Part shown: piece after piece, positions 17,906-26,430 of the stretch | How the letters are laid out: each line of letters opens with the position of its first letter | Position numbering within the stretch: the stretch's first letter is position 1 | Origin: Diplocloster modestus | GTDB taxonomy: Bacteria; Bacillota; Clostridia; Lachnospirales; Lachnospiraceae | Assembly: GCF_019042245.1 (NCBI RefSeq) | Contig: NZ_JAHQCX010000026.1 | Location: forward strand, 1-64,000 | DNA length: 64,000 bases | Direction of reading: 5' to 3' | Made by a program: the position numbers and the translations under genes | Notes under the pieces: model-generated | Databases searched by the model: none | What the model saw: the letters and a program-made list of their open reading frames with translations, nothing else | What the model was told of the DNA's origin: nothing

Positions 17906-19124
17906 ATGCCACTAAGATACAACATTCTTAAGGGAAACGATTCTCTGAGGCGTATGAGCCTTATTCAGCCATTTTCCGCTCTGAATATATATCTCTTTAT
18001 GGAGTGCTTTGAAAAGGACATTTTATATTTTTTTGAAGAAAATCATCGGTTTTCAATTCGTTACCATCGGAAATGCAATGATTTATATTATAAAACCCGT
18101 TCCAGTAAAACCACGCGATACATACAAAACGTCACTCGAAAACTCGGAAAAAGTGTTTTGCAACAGACTGGGAGTTACTTCAAGGTATACCCCTTTGATT
18201 CTCTCAACTCATTTACTGCCTCCCGAAATTGGCGAATGTGCAATTATGAGTACACACATTTTGCAAAGATAGATTATAAGTCCTGCTTTGATAGTATCTA
18301 TTCCCATGTCTTTGCATGGATAATGGAGCGTAATGTGGTGGACTCTAAAAGTGCCAGTAATTCAAGTCTATTTTTGACTATTGATAGAATGTTGATGAAT
18401 ATTAATGGTAAATCCTCGAATGGCATTGTGGTCGGGCCGGAATATTCTCGTTTGATTGCAGAAATCTTACTTGAACAGATTGACAAAGAGGTATTCCTTG
18501 CACTTGCGCAGGAGGGGTATGAGTGGAAGAAGGATTACAGAGTTTTTCGCTATGTTGATGATCTGTATATTTTTACAAATATTCCGCAAGCCAGAGAGTC
18601 GATTGTAAAAAGTTACCGGAACGTGGGTGGTAAGTATATGCTAAATCTCAATGAGCTAAAATACATCGAGTGCGACACTCCTGCGACATTTAGTAATTGG
18701 ATAGAAAAGACACGGATACTTGCGGATAAAATTGACAAATGCTTTCACAGCAAAGCTACGGCAAAAAATAAAGTTGATTATTAAGGACAGAATTGGCAGA
18801 ATATCGCCACATGAACAGATGCTCCAAGACGAATTCTGGTATGTGTTGATATTCCACAACTGTACATTGCTTGATAACAGTTGTCAAAGTCAAATACAAA
18901 ATGTTATTGATTGCATAAGAAACGATGCAGCGGTGAACCCCAAAAACTTTCCTAATAAGAAAATTGCAATGATGATTTGTGAGTTTCTCAATACAAAAGT
19001 GGGTTTCTTCAATTGGGACAATAGCACAAGAATTAGCGAAACCCTTACGTATCGCACATTCCAACGAACATTATTTAAGAAATACAAAGGCTCACGATAT
19101 GGGCTATATGCGAGTATTGATTAA
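17906..19124 (+). pseudogene. Reverse transcriptase 2 of the pair (DRT3b-like), frameshifted
   Basis: The first 292 codons hold an intact RT core: motif A FAKIDYKSCFDSIYS, motif B NGIVVGPEYSRLIAEILL, motif C FRYVDDLYIF. The GPEYSRxxAEI pattern is typical of Abi/DRT reverse transcriptases. The frame ends at 18784, but the family C-terminal extension continues in another frame (18763-19124, beginning KIKLIIKDRIGRISPHEQ). The switch falls at a run of six A at 18763-18768; loss of one A would restore the full gene of about 405 residues. It is therefore either a pseudogene, a phase-variable tract or a sequencing error. Same frame as RT1, separated by a single stop. Confidence 0.7.
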
Positions 19125-19565
19125 AATATAAAAGGTAATTGATATGGGCGACTCTAAAGATTTAAGATTGTCTCTTTGAATTTCTCACAATACTTAAATC
19201 TGTGCAGTGTTAAAAATAATCGAATGGCACGTTACCCATATAATGAAATTCCTATAGATTAATTTGAGTTGCCCAGTATGTTTATCCGCATTACCCAAAC
19301 CAAGAGCAGAAATACCCTTTTAACAATAGTCTGGGCATTTCTGATCCGGCAGACGATTTTTTATCGTGGGTTTGACATAAAGGTGGCGGAGATTGTGACA
19401 ACAAAATTCTATGAAACAATTTCAATTAGGAAATTGTTGTGATATACTTTTAATACAACTAATTAATACTATTATTCCGCCAGCAGGAGACTCATCGTGT
19501 TTGACTTATAAATGGACGGACGAAGCAAGGGAATTGGTGGAAACGAAAATCCCTCAGGTGATATT
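19125..19565 (+). other. Non-coding stretch after the RT pair, candidate structured RNA
   Basis: About 440 bases without a convincing gene. AGATTTAAG (19157-19165) pairs with CTTAAATCT (19193-19201), with an inner TTGT/ACAA; a second stem is formed by CAGAAAT-CCC near 19305 and GGG-ATTTCTG near 19335. DRT3 systems are known to carry a non-coding RNA, so this is one place to look; I see no ACACAC template motif here. Just before the next gene a short in-frame piece reads like a gene remnant (KWTDEAREL). Confidence 0.35.
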
Positions 19566-20168
19566 ATGAAAAAGGCTATATTATACATCCATGGAAAAGG
19601 CGGAAGTCATTTGGAAGCGGAACAATATAGAAAAAATTGTTTCGGGTTTGATATATTCGGTGTGGATTACAAAGATTATTTTCCATGGATTGTGCAAAAA
19701 CAAATCAAGACAGCGTATGATAAGCTGCATCATGAGTATGAACAGATTTATATCATTGCCAACAGCATAGGCGCCTATTTCGCAATGCACACATTACAAA
19801 ATTCCGAAATTAAAAAAGCGCTGTTTATCTCACCTGTATTGGATATGGAGAGACTTATTCTTGACATGATGAAATGGGCCAATGTGTCGGAAACTGAGCT
19901 TTATGAAAAAGAGGAAATTCCAACGGATTTTGGTGAGACACTGTCATGGAAATATTTATGTTTTGTCAGAGAGAATCCAATAAAATGGGATATTTTCACA
20001 GAAATTCTGTATGCCGGAAAAGACAACCTCACCTCCCGTAAAACAGTAGATACTTTTGTTGATACTCATAGCGCTAATCTTACAATAATGGAAAACGGGG
20101 AACATTGGTTTCATACCGAGGAGCAGATCGCTTTTTTAGATGAGTGGATGAAGAAAGCAATCGTCTGA
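19566..20168 (+). CDS. Small alpha/beta hydrolase
   Basis: 200 residues starting at 19566 (MKKAILYIHGKGGS). The HGKGG oxyanion-hole strand, nucleophile elbow ANSIGAYFA (Ser in the NSIGA context) and a His near the C-terminus (GEHWFHTEEQ) match the alpha/beta hydrolase fold. The closest general type is the YqiA/RBBP9-like small serine hydrolases. Substrate unknown. It lies at the right end of the AT-rich island and has similar base composition, so it may have arrived with it. Confidence 0.8.
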   Translation: MKKAILYIHGKGGSHLEAEQYRKNCFGFDIFGVDYKDYFPWIVQKQIKTAYDKLHHEYEQIYIIANSIGAYFAMHTLQNSEIKKALFISPVLDMERLILDMMKWANVSETELYEKEEIPTDFGETLSWKYLCFVRENPIKWDIFTEILYAGKDNLTSRKTVDTFVDTHSANLTIMENGEHWFHTEEQIAFLDEWMKKAIV

Positions 20169-20269
20169 CTTACAGCGGGCCTGCATGAACCTACGATCCG
20201 GGCTGGAACACGCCGGAGCAAATATGGACATATAACAGATTGCCGGAAAGGCTCTTTACTCTTTGTTTC

Positions 20270-20749
20270 TTAAAAAATAATATTGTTCAGGAATCCGAGA
20301 ACTCCCGCGCTGGCCAGACCCATGATTACACCGGCTACCAGAACGCCTCCCATGACGGCCAGCACACTGGATTTGAAGTCCATATCCAGAAGACTGGCGG
20401 CAAGCGTGCCGGTCCAGGCCCCGGTCCCAGGCAATGGTATTCCCACAAACACCAGCAATGCGATAAATAACCCGCGCCCTGCTTTTTCCTGTAGTTTTTC
20501 TCCTCCCTGTTTTCCTTTTTCCAGGCAGAAACGGAAAAACTTTCCAATCACCGGTTTATCCGCTCCCCACTCCAGGACTTTCCTGGCAAACAGATAGATA
20601 ATAGGCACCGGCAGCATATTGCCCAGAATCGCAACTACATAGGACGTAAACAGCGGCAGTCCTTCCACCTGTGAAAATGGAATCGCTCCGCGCAGTTCAA
20701 TGAGCGGTACCATAGAAATGAAAAATACCCAAAAATATTTTATAAACAT
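20270..20749 (-). CDS. Small multidrug export protein (SMEP/COG2426 family)
   Basis: 159-residue membrane protein with about four hydrophobic helices. The family pattern is clear: ISMVPLIELRGAIPF in the first helix and FVGIPLPGTGAWTGTLAASLL in the third. It resembles the DedA/SMEP group of small exporters; substrate unknown. Its 5' leader carries the same box-hairpin-TGGAGG architecture as several genes of the tail cluster (see 20763-20806). Confidence 0.85.
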   Translation of the reverse strand: MFIKYFWVFFISMVPLIELRGAIPFSQVEGLPLFTSYVVAILGNMLPVPIIYLFARKVLEWGADKPVIGKFFRFCLEKGKQGGEKLQEKAGRGLFIALLVFVGIPLPGTGAWTGTLAASLLDMDFKSSVLAVMGGVLVAGVIMGLASAGVLGFLNNIIF

Positions 20750-20806
20750 TTTTCCTCCAAACGTGCGTCTTTCCGCACAGATAGGTGTGGGTGAACTTTT
20801 GTTCAG
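20750..20806 (-). promoter_or_regulatory. Leader element: GAACAAAAGTTC box plus hairpin plus SD
   Basis: Reading the minus strand: TGAACAAAAGTTCAC (20791-20806), a CACACCTATCT spacer, a GTGCG/CGCAC stem (20763-20767 with 20774-20778, loop GAAAGA), TTTGGAGG, then the ATG at 20749. The same arrangement is found on the plus strand at 36688-36786 and 40648-40700 inside the tail cluster. Possible structured translational control element; function unknown. Confidence 0.55.
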
Positions 20807-20840
20807 CCATAAGCCTTTCTGAATTATTCTTTTCGATATA

Positions 20841-22238
20841 TCATATATAATCCTTCTTGTTCCGTTTCAGTACATTTTTCTGGTAATCAAAGCATTCTTC
20901 GGCCACTGACTTATTCAGAACCAGCAGGCAGATCAGATTCGGAATCGCCATCAGACCGTTCATTGTATCCGAAATATTCCAGACCATCTGCAGTGTGGTC
21001 GTCGCCCCCAGAAATACCACAAGCGAAAAGACCAGCCGGTATAATTTGTTAGCCTTTGTTGAACGCACCAGATATTCCAATGCTTTTTCCCCATAGTATT
21101 CCCAGCCCAGGATAGTGGAAAAAGCAAACAGTGCGATCCCGATGGTGATAACCCACGCTCCGGCGGGTCCCATGGCGGTAGAGAATGCCTGGATCGTCAG
21201 CTGCGCGCCGTCAACCGCCTTACCGGCTGCGTCCGTGACACCCAGCACACCGGAAGACGCGATCACCAGGCCCGTCATGGTACACATGACGATGGTATCC
21301 AGAAATGTGCCTGTCATATTGATATATCCCTGGCGGGATGCGTGATCCGTCTTCGCCGCCGCTGCCGCGATCGGCGCGGAGCCAAGGCCCGCTTCGTTGG
21401 AAAAGACGCCCCTGGCCACGCCCCAGCGCATTGCCTGGAACATACCGGCCACGATCGTCCCGCCCACGCCGCCGGCTACCGCCTTGACGGAAAAGGCCAT
21501 CCGGAAGATCTCACCGACTCCCTCCGCCACATTCGCATGATTCAGCAGGATCGTAATAAGTGCGGCCAGGAAATAGAATACCGCCATAATCGGAACAATA
21601 AACCCGCATACGCGTCCTATACTCTTGATACCGCCCATCAGCACCAGCAGAGCCAGCAGGGTTATTACCGCCCCGGTAACCCATACCGGTACGCCGAAGG
21701 TGGTATGTACCGCATCTGCGATGGAATTCGCCTGTGTCAGATTACCGATCCCAAAGGAGGCCAGCACCGCAAACAGGGAAAATAAAAAAGCCAGCACCGA
21801 CCCGATCCATTTGATCTTGAATCCATTTTTCATGGCGTACATCGGTCCGCCGGCCATCTCCTGGTTCGCATTTACAGTGCGGTACTTCACCGCAAGGACA
21901 CTCTCCGCGTACTTCGTGGACAAACCAAACAATGCGGACAGCCACATCCAAACCAGAGCTCCTGCCCCGCCGGACACCATGGCCGTAGCGACACCAACGA
22001 TATTTCCGGTTCCTATGGTAGCCGCAAGCGCCGTCATTAACGACTGGAACGGAGAAATATCCCCTTCGCTCTCCCCTTCCGATTTCAAAAAGATCGCTTT
22101 GAATGCATGCGGCAGATTTCTCCACGGCAAAAAATGAAGCCTCACCGTAAGGAAAACCCCTGTTCCAACCAGCAGAACCAGCATCACAGGTCCCCACACG
22201 AAATCATTGACACGTTTTATCATTTCCTGAATATCCAC
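20841..22238 (-). CDS. Sodium:alanine/glycine symporter (AGCS family)
   Basis: 465-residue inner-membrane transporter with about ten helices. AGCS landmarks: VWGPVMLVLLVGTGVFLTVRL at the N-terminus, ALAATIGTGNIVGVATAM (substrate/Na+ site) and FSNEAGLGSAPIAAAAAKTDH. It imports alanine or glycine with sodium. Followed closely by a chromosomal exporter gene on the same strand but with its own leader between. Confidence 0.93.
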   Translation of the reverse strand: MDIQEMIKRVNDFVWGPVMLVLLVGTGVFLTVRLHFLPWRNLPHAFKAIFLKSEGESEGDISPFQSLMTALAATIGTGNIVGVATAMVSGGAGALVWMWLSALFGLSTKYAESVLAVKYRTVNANQEMAGGPMYAMKNGFKIKWIGSVLAFLFSLFAVLASFGIGNLTQANSIADAVHTTFGVPVWVTGAVITLLALLVLMGGIKSIGRVCGFIVPIMAVFYFLAALITILLNHANVAEGVGEIFRMAFSVKAVAGGVGGTIVAGMFQAMRWGVARGVFSNEAGLGSAPIAAAAAKTDHASRQGYINMTGTFLDTIVMCTMTGLVIASSGVLGVTDAAGKAVDGAQLTIQAFSTAMGPAGAWVITIGIALFAFSTILGWEYYGEKALEYLVRSTKANKLYRLVFSLVVFLGATTTLQMVWNISDTMNGLMAIPNLICLLVLNKSVAEECFDYQKNVLKRNKKDYI

Positions 22239-22412
22239 GTTATCTCACACCCCACAAACTTTTTCTTTCGCATATCATGCTTACCGTCCATACTGTTAAA
22301 ATCAGCATAACAGTCTAAGTATATCATAAGTTCCAATTCCTGGAAAGTCAGAAAACTGTTAAGAATTCCGCCTCCGGAAAACTTTAAGAATTTCCCCATA
22401 CCCGACTTATGG

Positions 22413-22440
22413 TTGACAAAACGGTGTCATGTGTTACAAT
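22413..22440 (+). promoter_or_regulatory. Promoter of the ArsR-type regulator gene
   Basis: TTGACA (22413-22418), 16 bases, TACAAT (22435-22440), about 50 bases before the start codon at 22492. Confidence 0.65.
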
Positions 22441-22491
22441 GTTTTCAAAACAAGAATCCTGTTATATTACAACCTTTAAGGAGATTTTTCT

Positions 22492-23409
22492 ATGTTGCAG
22501 GAACAAACGATAGATTTAAATGACGAACGGCTTTCTTTGATCGGTAAGGCTCTGTCCTCGGATATCCGGATCCGGATTCTCCGGCTGCTGGGCAAAGAGC
22601 CTTTGAATGTGAATGAGATCGCCGAACGGCTGGATATCCCTGCCTCCTCTTCCGCCATGCATGTCAAGGTGCTGGAGGAAAGCGGCCTGATCACGACATC
22701 CTTGAAACCAGCTACCCGGGGCTCCATGAAAATATGCTGCCGTCAGCTGGACCTGCTGCACATCTCACTGGATCCTCCCGTGGAAGAGACACAGAAATCC
22801 GAGGTCATCAGCATGCCCATTGGAAGCTTCGTGGATTATCAGGTGACGCCCACCTGCGGGATCGTCAGCAATGCGGGGCATATCGATGAGGAGGATGAGC
22901 CGCGTGTCTTTTATAATCCTAAGCGCTCTGAAGCCAAGCTTCTCTGGTTCGGTTCCGGGTATGTGGAATACCGGTTTCCCAACGCCTCCCTGCAGAATGT
23001 GCGTTTAAAGAGTATGGAACTATCCGCGGAGCTCTGTTCGGAGACCGTGGATTATAATCTGGACTGCCCTTCGGACATTACCCTGTGGGTGAACGGCCTG
23101 GACGCCGGTACCTGGACCTGCCCGTCGGACTTCGGAGGCAGGCGGGGAAAACTGAATCCCGACTGGTGGCCCAATAAGAATTCCCAATACGGGAAGCTCA
23201 AGACCTGGCGCTTTACCAGGAACGGGACTTATCTGAACGGCGCGAAGGTCAGTCCTCGCCCTCTGGAAGACTACGCTCTGGCCGACAGCCCTTATATTTC
23301 GGTGCGAATCGGCATCAAAGAGGACGCCCCAAATATCGGCGGTGTGAATATCTTCGGTGACAGCTTCGGAGATTATCCCCAGAATCTTGAACTTAAATTA
23401 TTTTATTGA
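22492..23409 (+). CDS. ArsR-like winged-helix regulator with C-terminal sensor-like domain
   Basis: 305 residues. The N-terminal 80 residues form an ArsR-type winged helix (ALSSDIRIRILRLLGKEPLNVNEIAERLDIPASSSAMHVK shown in part). The remaining 220 residues have no metal-site cysteine cluster; they are rich in aromatic residues and contain a WxxGLDAGTW-type beta-structure, as in clostridial ArsR proteins fused to a carbohydrate-like sensor domain. The gene overlaps the region just ahead of the PHP phosphatase gene, with which it may form an operon. The ligand is unknown; sugar sensing is a guess. Confidence 0.8.
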   Translation: MLQEQTIDLNDERLSLIGKALSSDIRIRILRLLGKEPLNVNEIAERLDIPASSSAMHVKVLEESGLITTSLKPATRGSMKICCRQLDLLHISLDPPVEETQKSEVISMPIGSFVDYQVTPTCGIVSNAGHIDEEDEPRVFYNPKRSEAKLLWFGSGYVEYRFPNASLQNVRLKSMELSAELCSETVDYNLDCPSDITLWVNGLDAGTWTCPSDFGGRRGKLNPDWWPNKNSQYGKLKTWRFTRNGTYLNGAKVSPRPLEDYALADSPYISVRIGIKEDAPNIGGVNIFGDSFGDYPQNLELKLFY

Positions 23410-23443
23410 CAACTATTTCTCATCAGATCAGGAGGCAAAATCC

Positions 23444-24250
23444 ATGATACGTTCCGACTTTCACTTACACTGCAGTTATTCTCCAGATTCCGACAGCACA
23501 ATGGAGGAAATGATCCGGGGCGCCATACAGCTGGGCTTAAATCGCATCTGCCTGACGGACCACCAGGACTGGGATTACGAAACCGACGGCAAAGTATGGC
23601 ACTTTGACACAACTCCTTATGTGGAAGATTACCTGAAATACAAAGAAAAATACAGCGGCCAGATCGAACTGTTGCTGGGCATCGAGCTGGGGCTCCAGCC
23701 TCATCTGGCGGAAGGCTACCAGGAATATGTACGGAAATATCCCTTTGATTTCATCATCGGCTCTTCCCACCTGGCCCACGGAAAAGATCCCTTTTTAAAG
23801 TCCTATTTCAAGGGTATTACCGAGGAGGAAGGCTACCGGGAATATTTTGAATCCATTGTGGAAAATATAGTTGCCTTTGATGGTTATCAGGTGTATGGCC
23901 ACCTGGATTATGTGGTACGGTATGGTCCGAATCAGGACCGGTATTATTCCTATGAAGCCTACCGGGATGTTCTGGATGCGATCCTGAAGGCTTTGATCGA
24001 TCGGGGAGTGGGAATCGAAGTGAACACCGCCGGATTTAAATATGGCCTTGGACAGCCGAATCCTCATCCAGATATTTTGAAACGCTACAAAGAGCTGGGC
24101 GGGGAAATCCTGACGATCGGCAGCGATGCCCACCGGCCTGAGCACATCGCTTATTCCTTCCCACAGCTGGAGGAACTGCTGACCGGGTGTGGTTTCCGCT
24201 ATTATACTGTGTTCCGAAACCGGAAACCGGAATTTATTAAAATTAGATAA
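23444..24250 (+). CDS. PHP-domain histidinol-phosphatase family protein
   Basis: 268 residues from the ATG at 23444, which follows AGGAGG; the frame is open from 23357 but that part overlaps the preceding gene. The PHP metal-binding motifs are present: DFHLHCSYSPDS, LTDHQDW, GIELGLQP, GSSHLAHGKDP, VYGHLDYVVRYG, EVNTAG and IGSDAHRPEH. The family is HisJ-like histidinol-phosphatase; no other his gene is near, so a different phosphoester substrate is possible. Confidence 0.85.
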   Translation: MIRSDFHLHCSYSPDSDSTMEEMIRGAIQLGLNRICLTDHQDWDYETDGKVWHFDTTPYVEDYLKYKEKYSGQIELLLGIELGLQPHLAEGYQEYVRKYPFDFIIGSSHLAHGKDPFLKSYFKGITEEEGYREYFESIVENIVAFDGYQVYGHLDYVVRYGPNQDRYYSYEAYRDVLDAILKALIDRGVGIEVNTAGFKYGLGQPNPHPDILKRYKELGGEILTIGSDAHRPEHIAYSFPQLEELLTGCGFRYYTVFRNRKPEFIKIR

Positions 24251-24351
24251 CAAAATGAATTTTTCTATAGAATCCCTTTTCAATTGTAAAAAATAGTATT
24301 ACAATGTTGATAAATGCATAAACTAGATAGGAACAGGAAGGAGATTTTTAT

Positions 24352-24840
24352 ATGGCAAAGAAGGGTTGGGGCAAACTATTAGCCGCTACTGCGATTATTG
24401 GTACGGCAGTGGCCGCAGGTATCGCTTATTATAAAAAATACAGGCAGCTGTTGGATTCCTGCAAGGATGAATATGATGATTTCGATGATGATCTGGAAGA
24501 GGAAGACGAGGATGTTGATTTTATGGATGAGGAGCAGGGTTCCTCCACAGCCTCCAGAGAATATGTACCGTTAAAATTTGATACGCAGGCAGAGGATGAG
24601 AAACCTGCCGAAGCGGAGTCTCATGCCGATGATGAGAAACCTGCCGAAACGGAGTCTCATGCCGATGATGAATTATCTGCTGCACTGGAAGATGAGGACG
24701 AAGCCGATCCCGATATCGAGGGGATCGAGCTGGAGGATGCTCTGACTCCGGAAGAGATCGCGGATCTGGAAAATGATCTCCCGGAGTTTGACGATCTGGA
24801 TCTGGACTTTGAATTAGAAGAGGATACCCTGGATAAATAA
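24352..24840 (+). CDS. Membrane-anchored acidic repeat protein, unknown function
   Basis: 162 residues. One N-terminal hydrophobic helix (LLAATAIIGTAVAAGIAYY) followed by a very acidic tail rich in Asp and Glu. A tandem repeat of about 14 residues with the pattern A-D-D-E-K-P-A-E occurs near residues 80-110. It looks like a small membrane-anchored, intrinsically disordered protein; such proteins are frequent in Lachnospiraceae. Not recognised further. Confidence 0.7.
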   Translation: MAKKGWGKLLAATAIIGTAVAAGIAYYKKYRQLLDSCKDEYDDFDDDLEEEDEDVDFMDEEQGSSTASREYVPLKFDTQAEDEKPAEAESHADDEKPAETESHADDELSAALEDEDEADPDIEGIELEDALTPEEIADLENDLPEFDDLDLDFELEEDTLDK

Positions 24841-24842
24841 GG

Positions 24843-24890
24843 TTGAACAAAATGTTCCCCCATGTCTTAGCAGTTTTAGCTGCAGATGGT
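24843..24890 (+). repeat. Degenerate copy of the TTGAACAAAA leader box
   Basis: ATAAGGTTGAACAAAA here is identical over 16 bases to the start of the leader at 36683. It is followed by a GCAG/CTGC stem and AGATGGTGG, but no gene follows. This suggests the motif is a dispersed repeat or a decayed leader. Confidence 0.35.
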
Positions 24891-24900
24891 GGATTGATTT

Positions 24901-24942
24901 AAAAAAATGGGCTTGGCAGTTTAACTGCAAAGCCCATTTTTT
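24901..24942. terminator. Bidirectional terminator
   Basis: AAAAAAATGGGCTT-g-GCAGT, loop TTA, ACTGC-a-AAGCCCATTTTTT. Stem of about 18 bp with A-run before and T-run after, between convergent genes at 24840 and 25018. Confidence 0.85.
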
Positions 24943-25017
24943 ATAGGAAAGCGCTCCTATTGATTAAAAAACTTCCAAGGGATCGCTCAGCGGCGGATCG
25001 GAAATAATTCATGGTAC

Positions 25018-26430
25018 TTAAAGCCAGGCTGCGTTTAAAATGTCCGTGGCCCGACAGATCTGCTCTTCACTCAGCGCCGCATAGCCCAGTATAATTCCGG
25101 CCGGCTGACTGCCAGCGTCCTCCCGTTCATGATGCCGTACGATATTCTCAGACAGTCCGTATACTTTTATCCGATGCTCCCGGGCCGCGTCGATTAATTC
25201 TTTTTCCGTTCTCCCGTCCTCAAACCGGGCCAGCAGATGTACGCCTGCCTGTTCTCCTGAAATACTGCACACGGCCTTCAGTTCCTTTAAGTGCTCCACC
25301 AGAAGATCGTGCTTGCCCTTATAGGCCGTCCGCATCCGGTTTAAATGACGTTCAAAATGACCTTCCCGGATAAATACCTCCAGCGTCCGCTGATCGATTC
25401 TGGAAACCGTAGAAGAAAACAGCATAGCCGTCCGTTCATATAACCGGCAAAGGGCCGGCGGCAGGACCATATAGCTGATCCGTATGGCAGGTGCAATGGA
25501 TTTGGAGAAGGTCCCCAGATAAATTACTTTTCCCTTCCTGTCATATCCCTGCAGAGCCGGTATAGGTTTTCCCTTATAACGGAATTCGCTGTCATAATCA
25601 TCTTCGATAATATACCGGTTCTCCCGCTGTGCTGCCCACTGCAGCAGTTGATATCTCCTGCCGATCGGCATAACGATTCCCATTGGGTACTGGTGGGAAG
25701 GCATGACATAGGCCAGATCAGCCTCCGTCTTTTCAAGCTCCTCCACCATCATTCCCATGGCGTCCATTTCCACGGCGCACATGGAGTATCCCAGATTTTC
25801 AAAAACGCAGTAAGCCTGCCGGTAGGTGGGATCCTCCATCGCCACCTGCCGTTTTGTCCCCAAGATACGGGACAGAAGCATCAGCAGATAATCGTTACCC
25901 GCACCGATCACGATCTGTTCCGGTGTACAGTTTACGCCCCGGGCCTGATGCAGATACCGCGCGATGGCTTCCCTCAGACCAGCCTCCCCCTGGGGATCTC
26001 CCAGCAAAAAGAGGTCCGTATGTTCCTCAGACAGGACCTGTCTGTTGATTTTTCTCCAGATATTGAACGGAAACCGCTCCAGATCCACTCCATTCGGCGT
26101 AAAATCATAGAGATAGTCTTTGCGCGGATCACAGTCTTCCCTCTGCCGGATTCCGGGATTCTCATCCAAGCGGAATACCCCTTCTAATTGGCAGGCAAAA
26201 TATCCCTTACAGGGTACCGCTTCTATATAACCCTCTGAGCGGAGCTGCTCATAGGCCAGATCCACCGTACTTCTGCTCACCGCCAGGTGTGCGGCCAGCG
26301 CGCGGGCGGATGGCAGTTTTTCTTTGTACTGTATCGTCCCTGCCTGCAGTTCTGATTTTATAAATTCATAGATCTGTTCATAGAGCGGAGTCCTGCTTTT
26401 ACCGTCAAGCTCCATCGTCAGTTCCTGCAT
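25018..26430 (-). CDS. MocR/PdxR-type GntR regulator with aminotransferase domain
   Basis: 470 residues. N-terminal GntR winged helix (TPLYEQIYEFIKSELQAG, LPSARALAAHLAVSRSTVDLAYEQL) joined to a fold-type I PLP aminotransferase-like domain (VIGAGNDYLLMLLSRIL, IIEDDYDSEFRYKGKP, GTFSKSIAPAIRISYMV, in which the Lys of TFSKS binds PLP). PdxR members control vitamin B6 synthesis; others control amino-acid or GABA genes. The target is not evident. The ATG overlaps the stop of glnS. Confidence 0.9.
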   Translation of the reverse strand: MQELTMELDGKSRTPLYEQIYEFIKSELQAGTIQYKEKLPSARALAAHLAVSRSTVDLAYEQLRSEGYIEAVPCKGYFACQLEGVFRLDENPGIRQREDCDPRKDYLYDFTPNGVDLERFPFNIWRKINRQVLSEEHTDLFLLGDPQGEAGLREAIARYLHQARGVNCTPEQIVIGAGNDYLLMLLSRILGTKRQVAMEDPTYRQAYCVFENLGYSMCAVEMDAMGMMVEELEKTEADLAYVMPSHQYPMGIVMPIGRRYQLLQWAAQRENRYIIEDDYDSEFRYKGKPIPALQGYDRKGKVIYLGTFSKSIAPAIRISYMVLPPALCRLYERTAMLFSSTVSRIDQRTLEVFIREGHFERHLNRMRTAYKGKHDLLVEHLKELKAVCSISGEQAGVHLLARFEDGRTEKELIDAAREHRIKVYGLSENIVRHHEREDAGSQPAGIILGYAALSEEQICRATDILNAAWL

